Source: an uncultured Colwellia sp.
GTDB lineage: Bacteria > Pseudomonadota > Gammaproteobacteria > Enterobacterales > Alteromonadaceae
Reading direction: 5' to 3'
DNA: 60,045 nt
Assembly (NCBI GenBank): GCA_913061475.1
Contig: CAJXUN010000028.1
Span: forward strand, 1 to 60,045
Shown here: positions 1 through 8,936 of the stretch, piece after piece
Layout: each line of letters starts with the position of its first letter
Numbering within the stretch: position 1 is the first letter of the stretch
Made by a program: the position numbers and the translations under genes
Notes under the pieces: model-generated
The model's database searches: none
Told to the model about the DNA's origin: nothing
Seen by the model: the letters and a program-made list of their open reading frames with translations, nothing else

Positions 1-326
1 CCTTGCCATCCATGGCATCACGACATTAATGTGTCCTACATGTCAGATGAAAGAGTGGCGATATTCAGGAAGAATGATCAGTTTTTTAGTTCCAGACAAA
101 AACTAAGTACTTACATCCTTGTAAGCAATGCCACGATCACAAGGTCGTTCCTTGCCATCCATGGCATCACGACATTAATGTGTCCTACATGTCAGATGAA
201 AGAGCGGCGATATTCAGGAAGAATAGTCAGTTTTTTAGTTCAAGACAAAAACTAATTATATACATCGCTATATTTAATGCCGCGCTCACGTGAGCTTCAT
301 TGTTAATGATGACATCACGACATTAA
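1..326. repeat. 149-bp tandem repeat, two copies plus a decayed edge
   Basis: Positions 1-149 are followed by a second copy from 150. The first ~105 bases of the two copies are almost identical, and the rest diverges. A fragment of a third copy is visible at 313-326, where the 14 bases CATCACGACATTAA recur; these include the lpxH stop codon on the minus strand. The window begins inside the array, so more copies may lie to the left. One frame is open through 255, but only because the repeat is open; it looks non-coding. No RNA or protein family is recognised. Confidence 0.85.
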
Positions 327-1093
327 AGCTTATTCAACTCTAATGGACTATTCATTAATTCCATACTCTCTGGGGTTACTTTTAGCCAAGCCCCTTGCTC
401 GTACCAATCACCCAAAACAATGCGTTGGGCATTTTTCTTATTCGCCTTTATTTCATGCACGGCCGGCCTGTGAGTATGACCATGGATCAATAATTGGCTT
501 TGATGTTGTTCTAAGCAGCGAATTACCTCGCCTTGGGTTACGTCCATAATATCTTGTGATTTTATCGCGGTGGCCGTAGCACTTTGATCGCGGTAATTGT
601 TGGCAATTTTGCGTCGCACAAATAGCGGTAGGCTTTTAATGATGGTTTGCCACCACCAACTGCGCGATTTCTTGCGAAAAGCTTGATAGCCAATATCGCG
701 AGTACAAAGCGTATCACCATGCATAATAACCACGGGTTTACCGTACAAATCTATTAAGGTGACTTCAGGTAATAGTTGCATGTTCGATTGCTTTGCAAAG
801 CGTTGACCAAGCAAAAAATCACGATTACCATGGATAAAATATACTTTACAACCTAAAGCCGCTAAACTTTTTATTGCTTGAGAAATCTCCATGATAAAAG
901 GGCTATCGTCGTCGTCACCAAGCCAATATTCAAAAAGATCGCCTAAGATATAAAGCGTTTGTGCTTTTGTTGCATCATTTTTTAAGAATGACAAAAAACA
1001 GGCCGTAATATCGGGCCTGTTTTGTGCGAGGTGCAAGTCAGCAATAAAATAAGTTAAAGCTGACTTCTTACTCGAATGAGAGATTTCGCTCAT
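323..1093 (-). CDS. lpxH: UDP-2,3-diacylglucosamine diphosphatase
   Basis: LpxH hydrolyses UDP-2,3-diacylglucosamine to lipid X at the inner face of the cytoplasmic membrane, the fourth step of lipid A synthesis. The 256-residue protein has the calcineurin-like metallophosphatase motifs in order: DLH at residues 19-21, GDLFEYW at 51-57, GNRD at 89-92, HGD at 125-127 and HGHTHRP at 204-210, supplying the expected two-metal ligands. Length is close to the E. coli enzyme (240 residues). It lies 24 bp downstream of ppiB on the same strand, probably one transcript, an arrangement common in gammaproteobacteria. Its stop codon falls in the edge of the 149-bp repeat. Confidence 0.95.
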   Translation of the reverse strand: MSEISHSSKKSALTYFIADLHLAQNRPDITACFLSFLKNDATKAQTLYILGDLFEYWLGDDDDSPFIMEISQAIKSLAALGCKVYFIHGNRDFLLGQRFAKQSNMQLLPEVTLIDLYGKPVVIMHGDTLCTRDIGYQAFRKKSRSWWWQTIIKSLPLFVRRKIANNYRDQSATATAIKSQDIMDVTQGEVIRCLEQHQSQLLIHGHTHRPAVHEIKANKKNAQRIVLGDWYEQGAWLKVTPESMELMNSPLELNKL

Positions 1094-1117
1094 AGCGTTA
1101 ACGTTGTTAAGTTCAAG

Positions 1118-1609
1118 TTACGCTACAATTGTCTCTTCAATGATAATTTCTTCTTTTGGCACGTCATCGTGAAAACCCATACGGCCGGTGTCAACTAACG
1201 TCATCTTGTCGACAATATCCATGCCTTCAACTACTTTTGCGAATACGCAGTAACCCCAACCTTGTACGTCTTCACTTTTAAAGTTAAGGAAGTCGTTGTC
1301 TGCCAAATTAATGAAAAATTGTGCTGACGCTGAATGCGGGTCTTGTGTACGTGCCATAGCTAGCGTACCACGTGCATTACCTAAGCCATTATTCGCTTCA
1401 TTTTGAATTGCAGCACGGCTGTCTTTTTCATCCATGCCCGATGCGAAACCGCCACCTTGTGCCATAAAACCTTTGATAACACGGTGAAAGATAGTGCCAT
1501 TGTAAAAGCCGTCTTCAGCATATTGTTGAAAGTTTTTTGCGGTAACAGGTGCGTTTTCAAAATCTAATTCAATTTTGATGTCGCCTAAGGTTGTTTTAAA
1601 TGTGATCAT
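1118..1609 (-). CDS. ppiB: cytoplasmic peptidyl-prolyl cis-trans isomerase B (cyclophilin)
   Basis: A 163-residue single-domain cyclophilin catalysing cis-trans isomerisation of peptidyl-proline bonds. The active-site strand [13 protein letters not shown] is present near residues 41-53, followed by the [10 protein letters not shown] segment that lines the substrate groove. There is no signal peptide, so this is the cytoplasmic PpiB rather than periplasmic PpiA. It starts the ppiB-lpxH pair and is divergent from cysS with 201 bp between the start codons. Confidence 0.96.
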   Translation of the reverse strand: MITFKTTLGDIKIELDFENAPVTAKNFQQYAEDGFYNGTIFHRVIKGFMAQGGGFASGMDEKDSRAAIQNEANNGLGNARGTLAMARTQDPHSASAQFFINLADNDFLNFKSEDVQGWGYCVFAKVVEGMDIVDKMTLVDTGRMGFHDDVPKEEIIIEETIVA

Positions 1610-1746
1610 TGTATTTACTCATAAATCTAAAGGAAATTTAACTGGGTAAATTGTAACGCAATAAAAAAAACATTTCTCGGCAAAATTTCACAGCAAATGA
1701 CTTCAAGCTAATGATTCGTCTCTGCACTTGGGGTACAATTGCGATA

Positions 1747-1763
1747 ATTCTCATCTTGAGAAT
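1747..1763. repeat. perfect 7-bp inverted repeat upstream of cysS
   Basis: ATTCTCA-TCT-TGAGAAT is a perfect small dyad in the ppiB/cysS intergenic region, 48 bp before the cysS start and just after a TACAAT (1734-1739) that could be a -10 element. It may be an operator or a leader hairpin. No regulator is identified. Confidence 0.35.
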
Positions 1764-1810
1764 CTATTCATTTAATCAAGTATTGATATTACATAGGAAA
1801 AATCGACGTT

Positions 1811-3193
1811 ATGTTGCAAATTTATAATACCTTAAGCAGGAAAAAAGAAGTTTTTAAACCGATCACTTCCAACAAGGTAGGCTTATATGTTTGTGGTATT
1901 ACTATTTATGACCGCTGCCATATTGGCCACGCAAGAACCTATGTTGCCTTTGATATTATTGCCCGTTATTTTAAATACTTAGGTTACGACTTAACACATG
2001 TGCGTAACATTACTGATGTTGATGATAAAATTATTAAACGGGCTAATGAAAATGGCGAAAGCTGTGAATCATTAACCTTACGTATGACCGAACAAATGTA
2101 TCAAGATTTTGATGATCTAAATATCATGCGCCCAGATATTGCCCCAACGGTTACCGGCCATATGGATGAAATTATCGCGTTAGTGGTACGTCTTATTGAA
2201 AAAGAACATGCTTACGTTGCCAGTAATGGTGATGTAATGTTTGATGTTAGCAGCTATAAAGATTACGGCAAACTGAGTTTACAAAACTTAGATATGTTAC
2301 AGGCCGGTGCTCGTGTTGACATTGACGAAGCTAAACGTAGCCCATTAGATTTTGTCTTATGGAAAATGGCTAAGCCTGATGAGCCTAGCTGGGATTCGCC
2401 ATGGGGAAAAGGCCGACCAGGTTGGCATATTGAATGTTCAGCCATGAACAGCAAACATTTAGGAGAGCACTTTGATATTCATGGTGGTGGCTCTGATTTA
2501 CAATTTCCGCATCACGAAAACGAAATTGCCCAATCATGCTGTGCTTATGATACGCCATATGTAAATTACTGGATGCATGGCGGCATGGTACAAATAAACA
2601 AAGAGAAAATGTCAAAGTCGCTAAATAACTTTTTTACTTTGCGTAGTGTACTTGATGAATATGATGCTGAAAGTGTGCGTTTCTTTTTAACGTCAAGCCA
2701 TTATCGTAGCCAATTAAATTACTCACAAGACAATTTAACCCAAGCACGAGCTAGCTTAGAGCGTATTTATACGGCTTTGCGTGATGTCACACCGATAAAG
2801 GTTGAATTAAAAGGCAACGTATACGTAGAGCGCTTTGAAAAAGCGATGAACGATGACTTTAATTGCCCTGAAGCTATGCCGGTTTTATTTGAGTTAGCCA
2901 AAGAAATTAACCGTATCAAAGCAACAGATATTGATGAAGCTGGAAAATTAGCGTTTATTTTAGTTTCGCTAGGCGAAGTATTAGGTGTTGCGCAAAGCTC
3001 ACCAGAAGACTTTCTACAAGGTAGTGGCGCTGACAGTGATGACGTTGTTGAAATTGAAGCGTTAATCAAGCAGCGTAATGATGCTCGCGTAAATAAAGAT
3101 TGGCCGATGGCCGATGATGCACGTGATAAGCTAGCTGCACTCAATATTATTTTAGAAGATAGTGCCGGCGGTACAACATGGCGCAAAGCATAG
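1811..3193 (+). CDS. cysS: cysteinyl-tRNA synthetase
   Basis: Class I aminoacyl-tRNA synthetase charging tRNA-Cys. The 460-residue protein has Cys28 in the zinc-binding CGITIYD segment, the HIGH motif (HIGHA, residues 37-41) and KMSKS near residue 267. The zinc/substrate segment GWHIECSAM and the [14 protein letters not shown] segment, which carries further zinc ligands, are both present. Length matches the family (461 in E. coli). It is convergent with folD, from which it is separated by two hairpins, and sits next to ppiB as in many gammaproteobacteria. Confidence 0.97.
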   Translation: MLQIYNTLSRKKEVFKPITSNKVGLYVCGITIYDRCHIGHARTYVAFDIIARYFKYLGYDLTHVRNITDVDDKIIKRANENGESCESLTLRMTEQMYQDFDDLNIMRPDIAPTVTGHMDEIIALVVRLIEKEHAYVASNGDVMFDVSSYKDYGKLSLQNLDMLQAGARVDIDEAKRSPLDFVLWKMAKPDEPSWDSPWGKGRPGWHIECSAMNSKHLGEHFDIHGGGSDLQFPHHENEIAQSCCAYDTPYVNYWMHGGMVQINKEKMSKSLNNFFTLRSVLDEYDAESVRFFLTSSHYRSQLNYSQDNLTQARASLERIYTALRDVTPIKVELKGNVYVERFEKAMNDDFNCPEAMPVLFELAKEINRIKATDIDEAGKLAFILVSLGEVLGVAQSSPEDFLQGSGADSDDVVEIEALIKQRNDARVNKDWPMADDARDKLAALNIILEDSAGGTTWRKA

Positions 3194-3230
3194 AATAGAC
3201 GTTTTTGAGCGCCATATTGTTCATTGAATA

Positions 3231-3263
3231 TAAAAAGCCAGTATCATAGATACTGGCTTTTTA
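3231..3263. terminator. bidirectional terminator between cysS and folD
   Basis: A 15-bp perfect stem (arms 3231-3245 and 3249-3263, loop ATA) has an A-run on its left arm and a T-run on its right arm. It can therefore end transcription from both convergent genes. Confidence 0.85.
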
Positions 3264-3270
3264 TATTGAA

Positions 3271-3300
3271 CTTAACTAAATTATGCTCAATTTAGTTAAG
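3271..3300. repeat. second perfect 12-bp hairpin behind cysS
   Basis: The arms CTTAACTAAATT (3271-3282) and AATTTAGTTAAG (3289-3300) are perfect reverse complements around the loop ATGCTC. There is no T-run and the stem is AT-rich, so it is not a classical terminator. It lies 7 bp after the real terminator and ends 16 bp from the folD stop. Confidence 0.6.
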
Positions 3301-3316
3301 TTAATTTTAGCTCACT

Positions 3317-4171
3317 TTAGTGATGAAATTCTTCACAGGCGATCAGCGTGTTTTCTATCAAGCTCGCTACTGTCATTGGGCCGACGCCACCAGGAACGGG
3401 GGTTATATGACTTGCATTTTCTTTAGCTTTGGCAAAGCCAACATCACCAACTAACTTACCATTATCTAAACGGTTAATGCCGACATCGATGATAATCGCG
3501 CCTTTTTTTATCCATTCACCCGGAATAAATTCAGGTTTTCCAACCGCTACAACCAGTAAGTCTGCATTTCTTACTTTGCTTTCTAAGTCTTTGGTAAATC
3601 TATGGGTAGTGGTTACTGTGCAGCCTGCGAGTAATAATTCTAGTGTCATGGGGCGACCGACAATGTTTGATGCGCCAACAACAACAGCCTCTAAACCGTG
3701 AGGATCAACCCCCGTCGAGGCAATCAATGTCATAATACCTTTTGGCGTACATGGGCGTAAGCCGGGTTGACGTAAAGCCAATTTGCCAACATTGTTGGGA
3801 TGGAAACCATCAACATCTTTTAATGGGTTAATATGCTCAATGATTAAATTTGCATTTAAACCTTCAGGTAAAGGCAATTGAACAAGAATACCGTCAATTG
3901 CATTATCGTTATTCAATTCATCGATTAAGTTAAAAAGTTGCTCTTGTGAGGTCGTTGGTGGCAAATCATAAGAACGAGAAACGAAACCTACTTCTTCACA
4001 GGCTTTACGTTTACTACCGACATAAACCTGTGAAGCCGGATCTGAGCCGACCAAAATTACCGCTAAACCCGGAGCTCTAAGTCCTTTTTTAATACGTTGT
4101 TGTACTTTATCTTTAATAGAATGGCGTAGTTGTTGTGCGATCAACTTACCGTCAATAAGCGCTGCAGTCAT
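3317..4171 (-). CDS. folD: methylenetetrahydrofolate dehydrogenase / methenyltetrahydrofolate cyclohydrolase
   Basis: Bifunctional cytosolic one-carbon enzyme interconverting 5,10-methylene-THF, 5,10-methenyl-THF and 10-formyl-THF with NADP. The 284-residue length equals that usual in gammaproteobacteria. Visible signatures are the N-terminal [18 protein letters not shown] segment, which carries the catalytic lysine, QLPLPEG in the substrate domain, the NADP-binding [11 protein letters not shown] loop and the C-terminal PGGVGPMT motif. It is a single gene, convergent with cysS and reading away from the tRNA operon. Confidence 0.97.
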   Translation of the reverse strand: MTAALIDGKLIAQQLRHSIKDKVQQRIKKGLRAPGLAVILVGSDPASQVYVGSKRKACEEVGFVSRSYDLPPTTSQEQLFNLIDELNNDNAIDGILVQLPLPEGLNANLIIEHINPLKDVDGFHPNNVGKLALRQPGLRPCTPKGIMTLIASTGVDPHGLEAVVVGASNIVGRPMTLELLLAGCTVTTTHRFTKDLESKVRNADLLVVAVGKPEFIPGEWIKKGAIIIDVGINRLDNGKLVGDVGFAKAKENASHITPVPGGVGPMTVASLIENTLIACEEFHH

Positions 4172-4266
4172 AATACTTCACAAAGAGGTTAAAAAACGGG
4201 GTTATTTTCGCACATTAAAATAGGTATTTATATAATGAGTGATGAAAATTATCTAATCAGCATTCT

Positions 4267-4341
4267 GCTCTTTTTTTACAGTAATTCACTTTTAAATAGT
4301 AATATCACTGTTATTTTGACCAAGATGCTGTAAAAATGAGC
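4267..4341. repeat. 75-bp segment with 14-15-bp terminal inverted repeats
   Basis: GCTCTTTTTTTACAG at 4267-4281 is matched on the opposite strand by CTGTAAAAATGAGC at 4328-4341, with one extra T and one A/T difference. The 46 bp between them are AT-rich and non-coding. It could be a tiny inverted-repeat element or a long hairpin. It ends 28 bp before the tRNA operon promoter. Confidence 0.45.
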
Positions 4342-4368
4342 GAACAAACATTTAATTAAAAAAAGTGT

Positions 4369-4397
4369 TTGACGCGCAAGAGGCAACTAGGTAATAT
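4369..4397 (+). promoter_or_regulatory. sigma-70 promoter of the tRNA operon
   Basis: TTGACG (4369-4374), a 17-bp spacer and TAATAT (4392-4397) are close to the sigma-70 consensus. A C-rich stretch (CCGCACCC) follows the -10, as at stringently controlled stable-RNA promoters. Transcription would begin around 4404, about 33 nt before the first tRNA. Confidence 0.8.
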
Positions 4398-4436
4398 CCG
4401 CACCCGTTGAGAACGCAAGCGTTTTAGACGGAATGT

Positions 4437-4513
4437 CGGTGATTAGCGCAGCTTGGTAGCGCACTTGGTTTGGGTCCAAGGGGTCGCAAGTTCGAATCTT
4501 GCATCACCGACCA
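4437..4513 (+). tRNA. tRNA-Pro (anticodon TGG)
   Basis: A 77-nt cloverleaf with acceptor arms CGGTGAT/ATCACCG, anticodon stem CTTGG/CCAAG, anticodon TGG at 4471-4473, a T-arm with GTTCGAATC, and an encoded CCA end. It is identical to the copy at 4970-5046. Confidence 0.97.
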
Positions 4514-4705
4514 CTTTTTCTTTCTTATTATTTGATATAGTTTGAAAGGCAAAGTATTGGTTTGAGTGTTCTAAAGTTCAGTCGCACGTTTGAATTTTTC
4601 ATCACGACCACTTTTTCTTTCTTATTACGTTAAGTTATTTGAAAGGCAAGTATTGGTTTGGGTGTACTGAAGTTCAGTCGAAGTTTGAATTTTTCATCAC
4701 GACCA
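4514..4705 (+). pseudogene. two tandem decayed copies of the tRNA-Pro 3' half
   Basis: After the first tRNA-Pro, a block of about 95 bp repeats twice. Each copy holds a TTTCTTTCTTATTA-type spacer followed by a degraded tRNA-Pro 3' half (about 4554-4610 and 4651-4705). Each keeps TTGGTTTG (anticodon arm), GTTTGAAT (T-loop region) and TCACGACCA (acceptor/CCA end). The 5' halves are absent and the stems no longer pair, so they cannot be functional tRNAs. The flanking spacer is repeated along with the tRNA part. Confidence 0.8.
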
Positions 4706-4778
4706 CTTTTTTACTTTATAAGTAAAAAAGGAATAAACTTTATATAGTTAAGTTTGTTCAGCATCTGTAGGTAAATGT

Positions 4779-4855
<77 letters not shown>

Positions 4856-4861
4856 TACAGT

Positions 4862-4938
4862 GGTGGCTATAGCTCAGTTGGTAGAGCCCCGGATTGTGAT
4901 TCCGGTTGTCGAGGGTTCAAGTCCCTTTAGCCACCCCA
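4862..4938 (+). tRNA. tRNA-His (anticodon GTG)
   Basis: The cloverleaf has acceptor GTGGCTA/TAGCCAC plus the extra G-1 (4862) facing the discriminator C, the identity mark of tRNA-His. The anticodon GTG is at 4896-4898 and CCA is encoded. Confidence 0.97.
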
Positions 4939-4969
4939 TTTTTCTGTATGGGTTGTAGTAAAAGTATAT

Positions 4970-5046
4970 CGGTGATTAGCGCAGCTTGGTAGCGCACTTG
5001 GTTTGGGTCCAAGGGGTCGCAAGTTCGAATCTTGCATCACCGACCA
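4970..5046 (+). tRNA. tRNA-Pro (anticodon TGG), second identical copy
   Basis: It is identical over all 77 nt to 4437-4513. It ends the operon Pro-Arg-His-Pro; E. coli has Arg-His-Leu-Pro in the comparable operon. No strong terminator is seen before tig. Confidence 0.97.
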
Positions 5047-5153
5047 CTTTCTTATAATTCTTCTCTAAAAATATTCTAATACTCTTAATTACTTCTAAAG
5101 CAATAATTTTTTCTTTAATTCAATTATAAATTCAATTTATTTTCGTTCTATGC

Positions 5154-5182
5154 TCGACTCTTGTTTAAAGCACCGCTATAAT
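5154..5182 (+). promoter_or_regulatory. candidate sigma-70 promoter of tig
   Basis: TCGACT (5154-5159), a 17-bp spacer and a perfect TATAAT (5177-5182). The -35 is weak but the -10 is consensus. It would leave a leader of about 155 nt before the tig start codon. Confidence 0.55.
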
Positions 5183-5343
5183 TTCGCGTCATTATTTTAA
5201 TCTGAACATCTTTATTCGGATTTTCCGGGCTTCACTTGTTAAGACAAGTAAGCTGAATGCATTGCTTTGATAAAAAGTTTTGTTGATTATATTTAGATGC
5301 GTTATATAAAGCGTGCATACGCTAAATTTTTTGAGGTAATTAA

Positions 5344-6651
5344 ATGCAAGTTTCAGTTGAGACTACACAAGGCTTGGAACGTCGTATATCGATTTCTGTT
5401 CCTGCCGAAACAGTAGATGTTGAAGTTAAAAACCGTCTTCGCCATATTGGCAAGACCCAACGTATTAATGGTTTCCGTCCAGGTAAAGTACCAGCGACCG
5501 TTATCCAAAAGCGTTATGGCCAATCTGTTCGTCAAGAAGTAGCTGGTGAATTAATGCAACGTCACTTTGTTGATGCGATTGTTGCTGAAAAATTAAACCC
5601 TGCTGGTCGTCCAGCATTCGTTGCAAAAAGCAATGAAGATGGTAAAGCACTTGAGTTTGAAGCAACATTTGAGGTTTACCCTGAAGTTGTTTTAAAAGAT
5701 TTAGATAAAATTGCCGTTGAACGTCCAGCTGTTGACGTAACAGACGCCGATCTAGATGAAATGTTTGAAACATTACAAAACCAACATAAAACGTGGAAAG
5801 AAAATAAACGTAAAACCAAAAAAGGCGATAAATTAACCATCGACTTTAATGGTCGTGTTGACGGTGAAGAGTTTGAAGGCGGTAAAGCTGAAGCGTTTGA
5901 ACTTGAATTAGGTTCAGGTCGCATGATCCCAGGTTTTGAAACAGAAATCACGGGTATGAAAGTTGGCGAAGAAAAAACTATTAAAATAACATTCCCTGAA
6001 GATTATCATGCTGAAAAGCTTAAAGGTAAAGAAGCAGAGTTTGATATTGTAGTACATAAAACTGAAGGTCCAATTTTACCTGAAATTGACGAAGAATTTG
6101 CGAAATTATTCGGTGTAGAAGAAGGTGGTGTTGCAGCCCTTCGTGAAGAAGTTGGTAAAAATATGGCGCGCGAACTTAACCAAGCTGTTAAAGCTAAAGT
6201 TAAAGAGCAAGTTATTGAAGGCCTACTTGAAGTTAGCGAATTAGACATTCCAGCTGCACTTGTTGCGCAAGAAGTTGATGTATTGCGCAAGCAAGCTATG
6301 CAACGTTTTGCTGGTCAAATGGATCCAAACAACTTACCTGAATTGCCGGCTGAAATGTTCGAAGAACAAGCTAAACGTCGTGTTAAAACAGGTTTGCTTT
6401 TAGGTGAAGTGATCAAAGTTAACGAAATAAAAGTTGACGAAGCTAAAGTGACTGAATTAATTGAATCAGCTGCTTCTGCATATGAAGATCCAGCTGAAGT
6501 TATCGAGTATTACAAAACTAACAAAGAACTTGCTCAACAAATGCAGAATGTTGCATTAGAAGAACAAGCCGTAGAATTGTTACTTGAAAGCGCAAAAGTG
6601 AAAGACAAAAAAGCAAGTTTCAAAGATATCATGAATCCTGAAGGTAAATAG
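5344..6651 (+). CDS. tig: trigger factor, ribosome-associated chaperone
   Basis: A chaperone that binds ribosomal protein L23 at the exit tunnel and shields nascent chains. The 435-residue protein has the N-terminal ribosome-binding domain with GFRPGKVP (residues 44-51, the family GFRxGKxP signature). A central FKBP-type PPIase domain follows at about 150-245, including [10 protein letters not shown], and then the long helical C-terminal chaperone arms. The ATG follows GAGGTAATTAA. It heads the tig-clpP-clpX-lon-hupB order conserved in gammaproteobacteria and is followed by its own terminator. Confidence 0.97.
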   Translation: MQVSVETTQGLERRISISVPAETVDVEVKNRLRHIGKTQRINGFRPGKVPATVIQKRYGQSVRQEVAGELMQRHFVDAIVAEKLNPAGRPAFVAKSNEDGKALEFEATFEVYPEVVLKDLDKIAVERPAVDVTDADLDEMFETLQNQHKTWKENKRKTKKGDKLTIDFNGRVDGEEFEGGKAEAFELELGSGRMIPGFETEITGMKVGEEKTIKITFPEDYHAEKLKGKEAEFDIVVHKTEGPILPEIDEEFAKLFGVEEGGVAALREEVGKNMARELNQAVKAKVKEQVIEGLLEVSELDIPAALVAQEVDVLRKQAMQRFAGQMDPNNLPELPAEMFEEQAKRRVKTGLLLGEVIKVNEIKVDEAKVTELIESAASAYEDPAEVIEYYKTNKELAQQMQNVALEEQAVELLLESAKVKDKKASFKDIMNPEGK

Positions 6652-6686
6652 ACCTTTTAGATTGACATTCTGTTGAGCAATCGCTT

Positions 6687-6722
6687 AAATGGCTTATATG
6701 GGGACATATGAGCCATTTTTTT
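6687..6722 (+). terminator. terminator after tig
   Basis: A 14-bp stem with one mismatch (arms 6687-6700 and 6705-6718, loop GGGA) is followed by a T-run to 6722. It lies 35 bp after the tig stop. Confidence 0.8.
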
Positions 6723-6739
6723 ATCAAAAGGAAAGTTAG

Positions 6740-7378
6740 TTGTTTACTTCTCACAATAATTCTCACGATTTAACTAGTATGACCGAAAGTGCTTTAGTAC
6801 CAATGGTTGTTGAGCAAACCGCCAAAGGCGAACGCTCTTATGATATTTATTCACGACTGCTAAAAGAGCGCGTTATTTTCCTTTGTGGTCAAGTTGAAGA
6901 CCATATGGCAAATTTAATCGTTGCCCAAATGCTATTTTTAGAGTCAGAAAGCCCAGACAAAGATATTTATTTGTATATCAATTCTCCCGGTGGTTCAGTA
7001 ACGGCAGGCATGGCTATTTACGATACCATGAAGTTTATTAAACCAAATATAAGTACCGTATGTATTGGTCAAGCGGCGAGTATGGGGGCATTTTTGCTTT
7101 CTGGTGGTACAAAAGGCAAACGTTATTGCTTGCCTAACGCCCGTGTGATGATCCATCAACCATTAGGTGGTTTCCAAGGTCAAGCATCTGACTTTGAAAT
7201 ACATGCAAAAGAAATTTTGTATATTAAAGATAAACTTAATCGCCTAATGGCTGAACACACTGGTCAGCCATTAGAAAAAGTATCAGGCGATACTGACCGT
7301 GATAATTTCTTAAGTGCAGAAAGTGCGGTTGAATATGGTTTAGTTGATGCCATATTAGAACAAAGAATCGATAAATAA
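6740..7378 (+). CDS. clpP: ATP-dependent Clp protease proteolytic subunit
   Basis: A serine protease that forms the double heptameric chamber fed by ClpX or ClpA. The 212-residue protein carries Ser114 in GQAASMGAF, His139 in VMIHQPLGG and an Asp near 184 in the GDTDRD segment, matching the family triad. I place the start at TTG 6740, 7 nt after the ribosome-binding sequence AAAGGAAAG (6727-6735). An in-frame ATG at 6779 would give 199 residues and remains possible, since the N-terminus is a processed propeptide in this family. clpX follows after 93 bp without a terminator. Confidence 0.96.
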   Translation: MFTSHNNSHDLTSMTESALVPMVVEQTAKGERSYDIYSRLLKERVIFLCGQVEDHMANLIVAQMLFLESESPDKDIYLYINSPGGSVTAGMAIYDTMKFIKPNISTVCIGQAASMGAFLLSGGTKGKRYCLPNARVMIHQPLGGFQGQASDFEIHAKEILYIKDKLNRLMAEHTGQPLEKVSGDTDRDNFLSAESAVEYGLVDAILEQRIDK

Positions 7379-7471
7379 CGGTCTACTTTGTTATGCGCAT
7401 TGTTATTTGCGCGATTTATGAAATACTGATCAGTATTAGTTTGTAAAAATTTTAAATATTAGAGGTACCGT

Positions 7472-8749
7472 ATGACCGATATGAAAACAGGTGACGGTGA
7501 TGACGGTAAGTTACTGTATTGCTCATTTTGTGGTAAAAGCCAGCATGAAGTACGTAAGTTAATTGCCGGGCCGTCTGTCTTTGTTTGTGATGAGTGTGTT
7601 GAGTTATGCAACGACATTATTCGCGAAGAGATTAAAGAAATCGCGCCCAAGCAAGATAAAGAAAGCTTACCAACGCCAATCGAAATTCGTGAAAGCTTAG
7701 ATGACTATGTTATCGGGCAAGAACACGCTAAAAAAGTGCTCGCTGTTGCGGTGTATAACCATTATAAGCGTTTGCGCAATGGCGATTCACATAATGGCGT
7801 AGAGCTAAGCAAAAGTAATATTTTGCTCATTGGCCCAACAGGTAGTGGTAAAACACTTTTAGCACAGACGTTAGCGCGCTTGTTAGATGTACCATTTACC
7901 ATGGCCGATGCCACAACATTAACTGAAGCGGGTTATGTTGGTGAAGATGTTGAAAACATTATTCAGAAGCTATTGCAGAAATGTGACTATGATGTTGAAA
8001 AAGCACAACGTGGTATTGTTTATATCGATGAAATCGATAAAATTTCTCGTAAGTCAGACAACCCATCGATTACTCGTGATGTATCGGGTGAAGGTGTGCA
8101 GCAAGCGTTGTTAAAGCTTATTGAAGGTACTATTGCTTCTGTACCGCCGCAAGGTGGACGTAAGCACCCGCAACAAGAGTTTTTACAGGTTGATACCTCT
8201 AAGATCCTCTTTATTTGTGGTGGTGCATTTGCTGGTTTAGATAAGGTTGTTGAGCAACGTTGTCATACCGGTACGGGCATCGGCTTTGGCGCCACGGTTC
8301 GTGGTAAAGAAGATGAAAAAACCTTAACGCAGCGCTTCCAAGACGTAGAGCCGGAAGATTTAGTTAAATACGGTTTGATCCCTGAATTTATTGGCCGTTT
8401 ACCTGTGGTAGCCACTTTAACTGAACTTGATGAAGACGCCCTTATTCAAATATTACAAGAGCCTAAAAATGCCTTAACTAAGCAATTTACTGCGCTTTTT
8501 GATATGGAAAAGGTTGAACTTGAGTTTAGAGAAGATGCGTTAAAAGCAATTGCACATAAAGCGATGACCCGAAAAACTGGTGCTCGTGGTCTACGATCAA
8601 TTGTTGAAGGTGTATTACTAGAAACCATGTATGAACTACCTTCGATGGAAAACGCGGTAAAAGTTGTTGTCGATGAAACGGTAATTAAGGGCGAGTCTCA
8701 ACCGATTATTATTTATGAAACGCAGCAAGATAAGGCGTCTTCAGAATAA
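7472..8749 (+). CDS. clpX: ATP-dependent Clp protease ATP-binding subunit
   Basis: A hexameric AAA+ unfoldase that recognises tagged proteins and feeds ClpP. The 425-residue protein begins with the C4 zinc-binding domain (Cys17, Cys20, Cys39, Cys42). It then has Walker A GPTGSGKT near 121-128, the pore-loop segment GYVGEDVEN, Walker B VYIDEIDK, the RKH loop (GGRKHPQ) and the C-terminal small domain. RBS GAGG lies before ATG 7472. It is co-oriented with clpP and ends in a terminator. Confidence 0.97.
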   Translation: MTDMKTGDGDDGKLLYCSFCGKSQHEVRKLIAGPSVFVCDECVELCNDIIREEIKEIAPKQDKESLPTPIEIRESLDDYVIGQEHAKKVLAVAVYNHYKRLRNGDSHNGVELSKSNILLIGPTGSGKTLLAQTLARLLDVPFTMADATTLTEAGYVGEDVENIIQKLLQKCDYDVEKAQRGIVYIDEIDKISRKSDNPSITRDVSGEGVQQALLKLIEGTIASVPPQGGRKHPQQEFLQVDTSKILFICGGAFAGLDKVVEQRCHTGTGIGFGATVRGKEDEKTLTQRFQDVEPEDLVKYGLIPEFIGRLPVVATLTELDEDALIQILQEPKNALTKQFTALFDMEKVELEFREDALKAIAHKAMTRKTGARGLRSIVEGVLLETMYELPSMENAVKVVVDETVIKGESQPIIIYETQQDKASSE

Positions 8750-8769
8750 ATTTTATTGAAAGTTATATT

Positions 8770-8810
8770 AAAAAGTGACGTTAGCCGATAGGTTAAGGTC
8801 ACTTTTTTTT
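8770..8810 (+). terminator. terminator after clpX
   Basis: AAAAGTGAC (8771-8779) pairs with GTCACTTTT (8798-8806) across an 18-nt loop, followed by more T to 8810. It lies 21 bp after the clpX stop. Confidence 0.7.
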
Positions 8811-8818
8811 GCTCATCT

Positions 8819-8846
8819 GTTGAAAGTTTTTACAAACACCCCATAT
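8819..8846 (+). promoter_or_regulatory. sigma-32 (heat-shock) type promoter of lon
   Basis: GTTGAAA (8819-8825), a 13-bp spacer and CCCCATAT (8839-8846) match the RpoH consensus (CTTGAAA, 13-14 bp, CCCCATnT) with one -35 difference. It is immediately downstream of the clpX terminator and 90 bp before lon, which is a heat-shock gene in enterobacteria. Confidence 0.75.
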
Positions 8847-8936
8847 ACATTTACATATACTTTAATAGCCAATGGCAAAAAGCACGCCTGTTGGTATTAT
8901 AAAATCACATCATACTATTCACCGAGAGAGTAACCA

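Noticed and set aside
31-255. A 74-codon open frame at the left edge
   Set aside because: It lies wholly inside the 149-bp tandem repeat and its protein repeats itself accordingly. There is no RBS and no family resemblance, so it is treated as repeat sequence.
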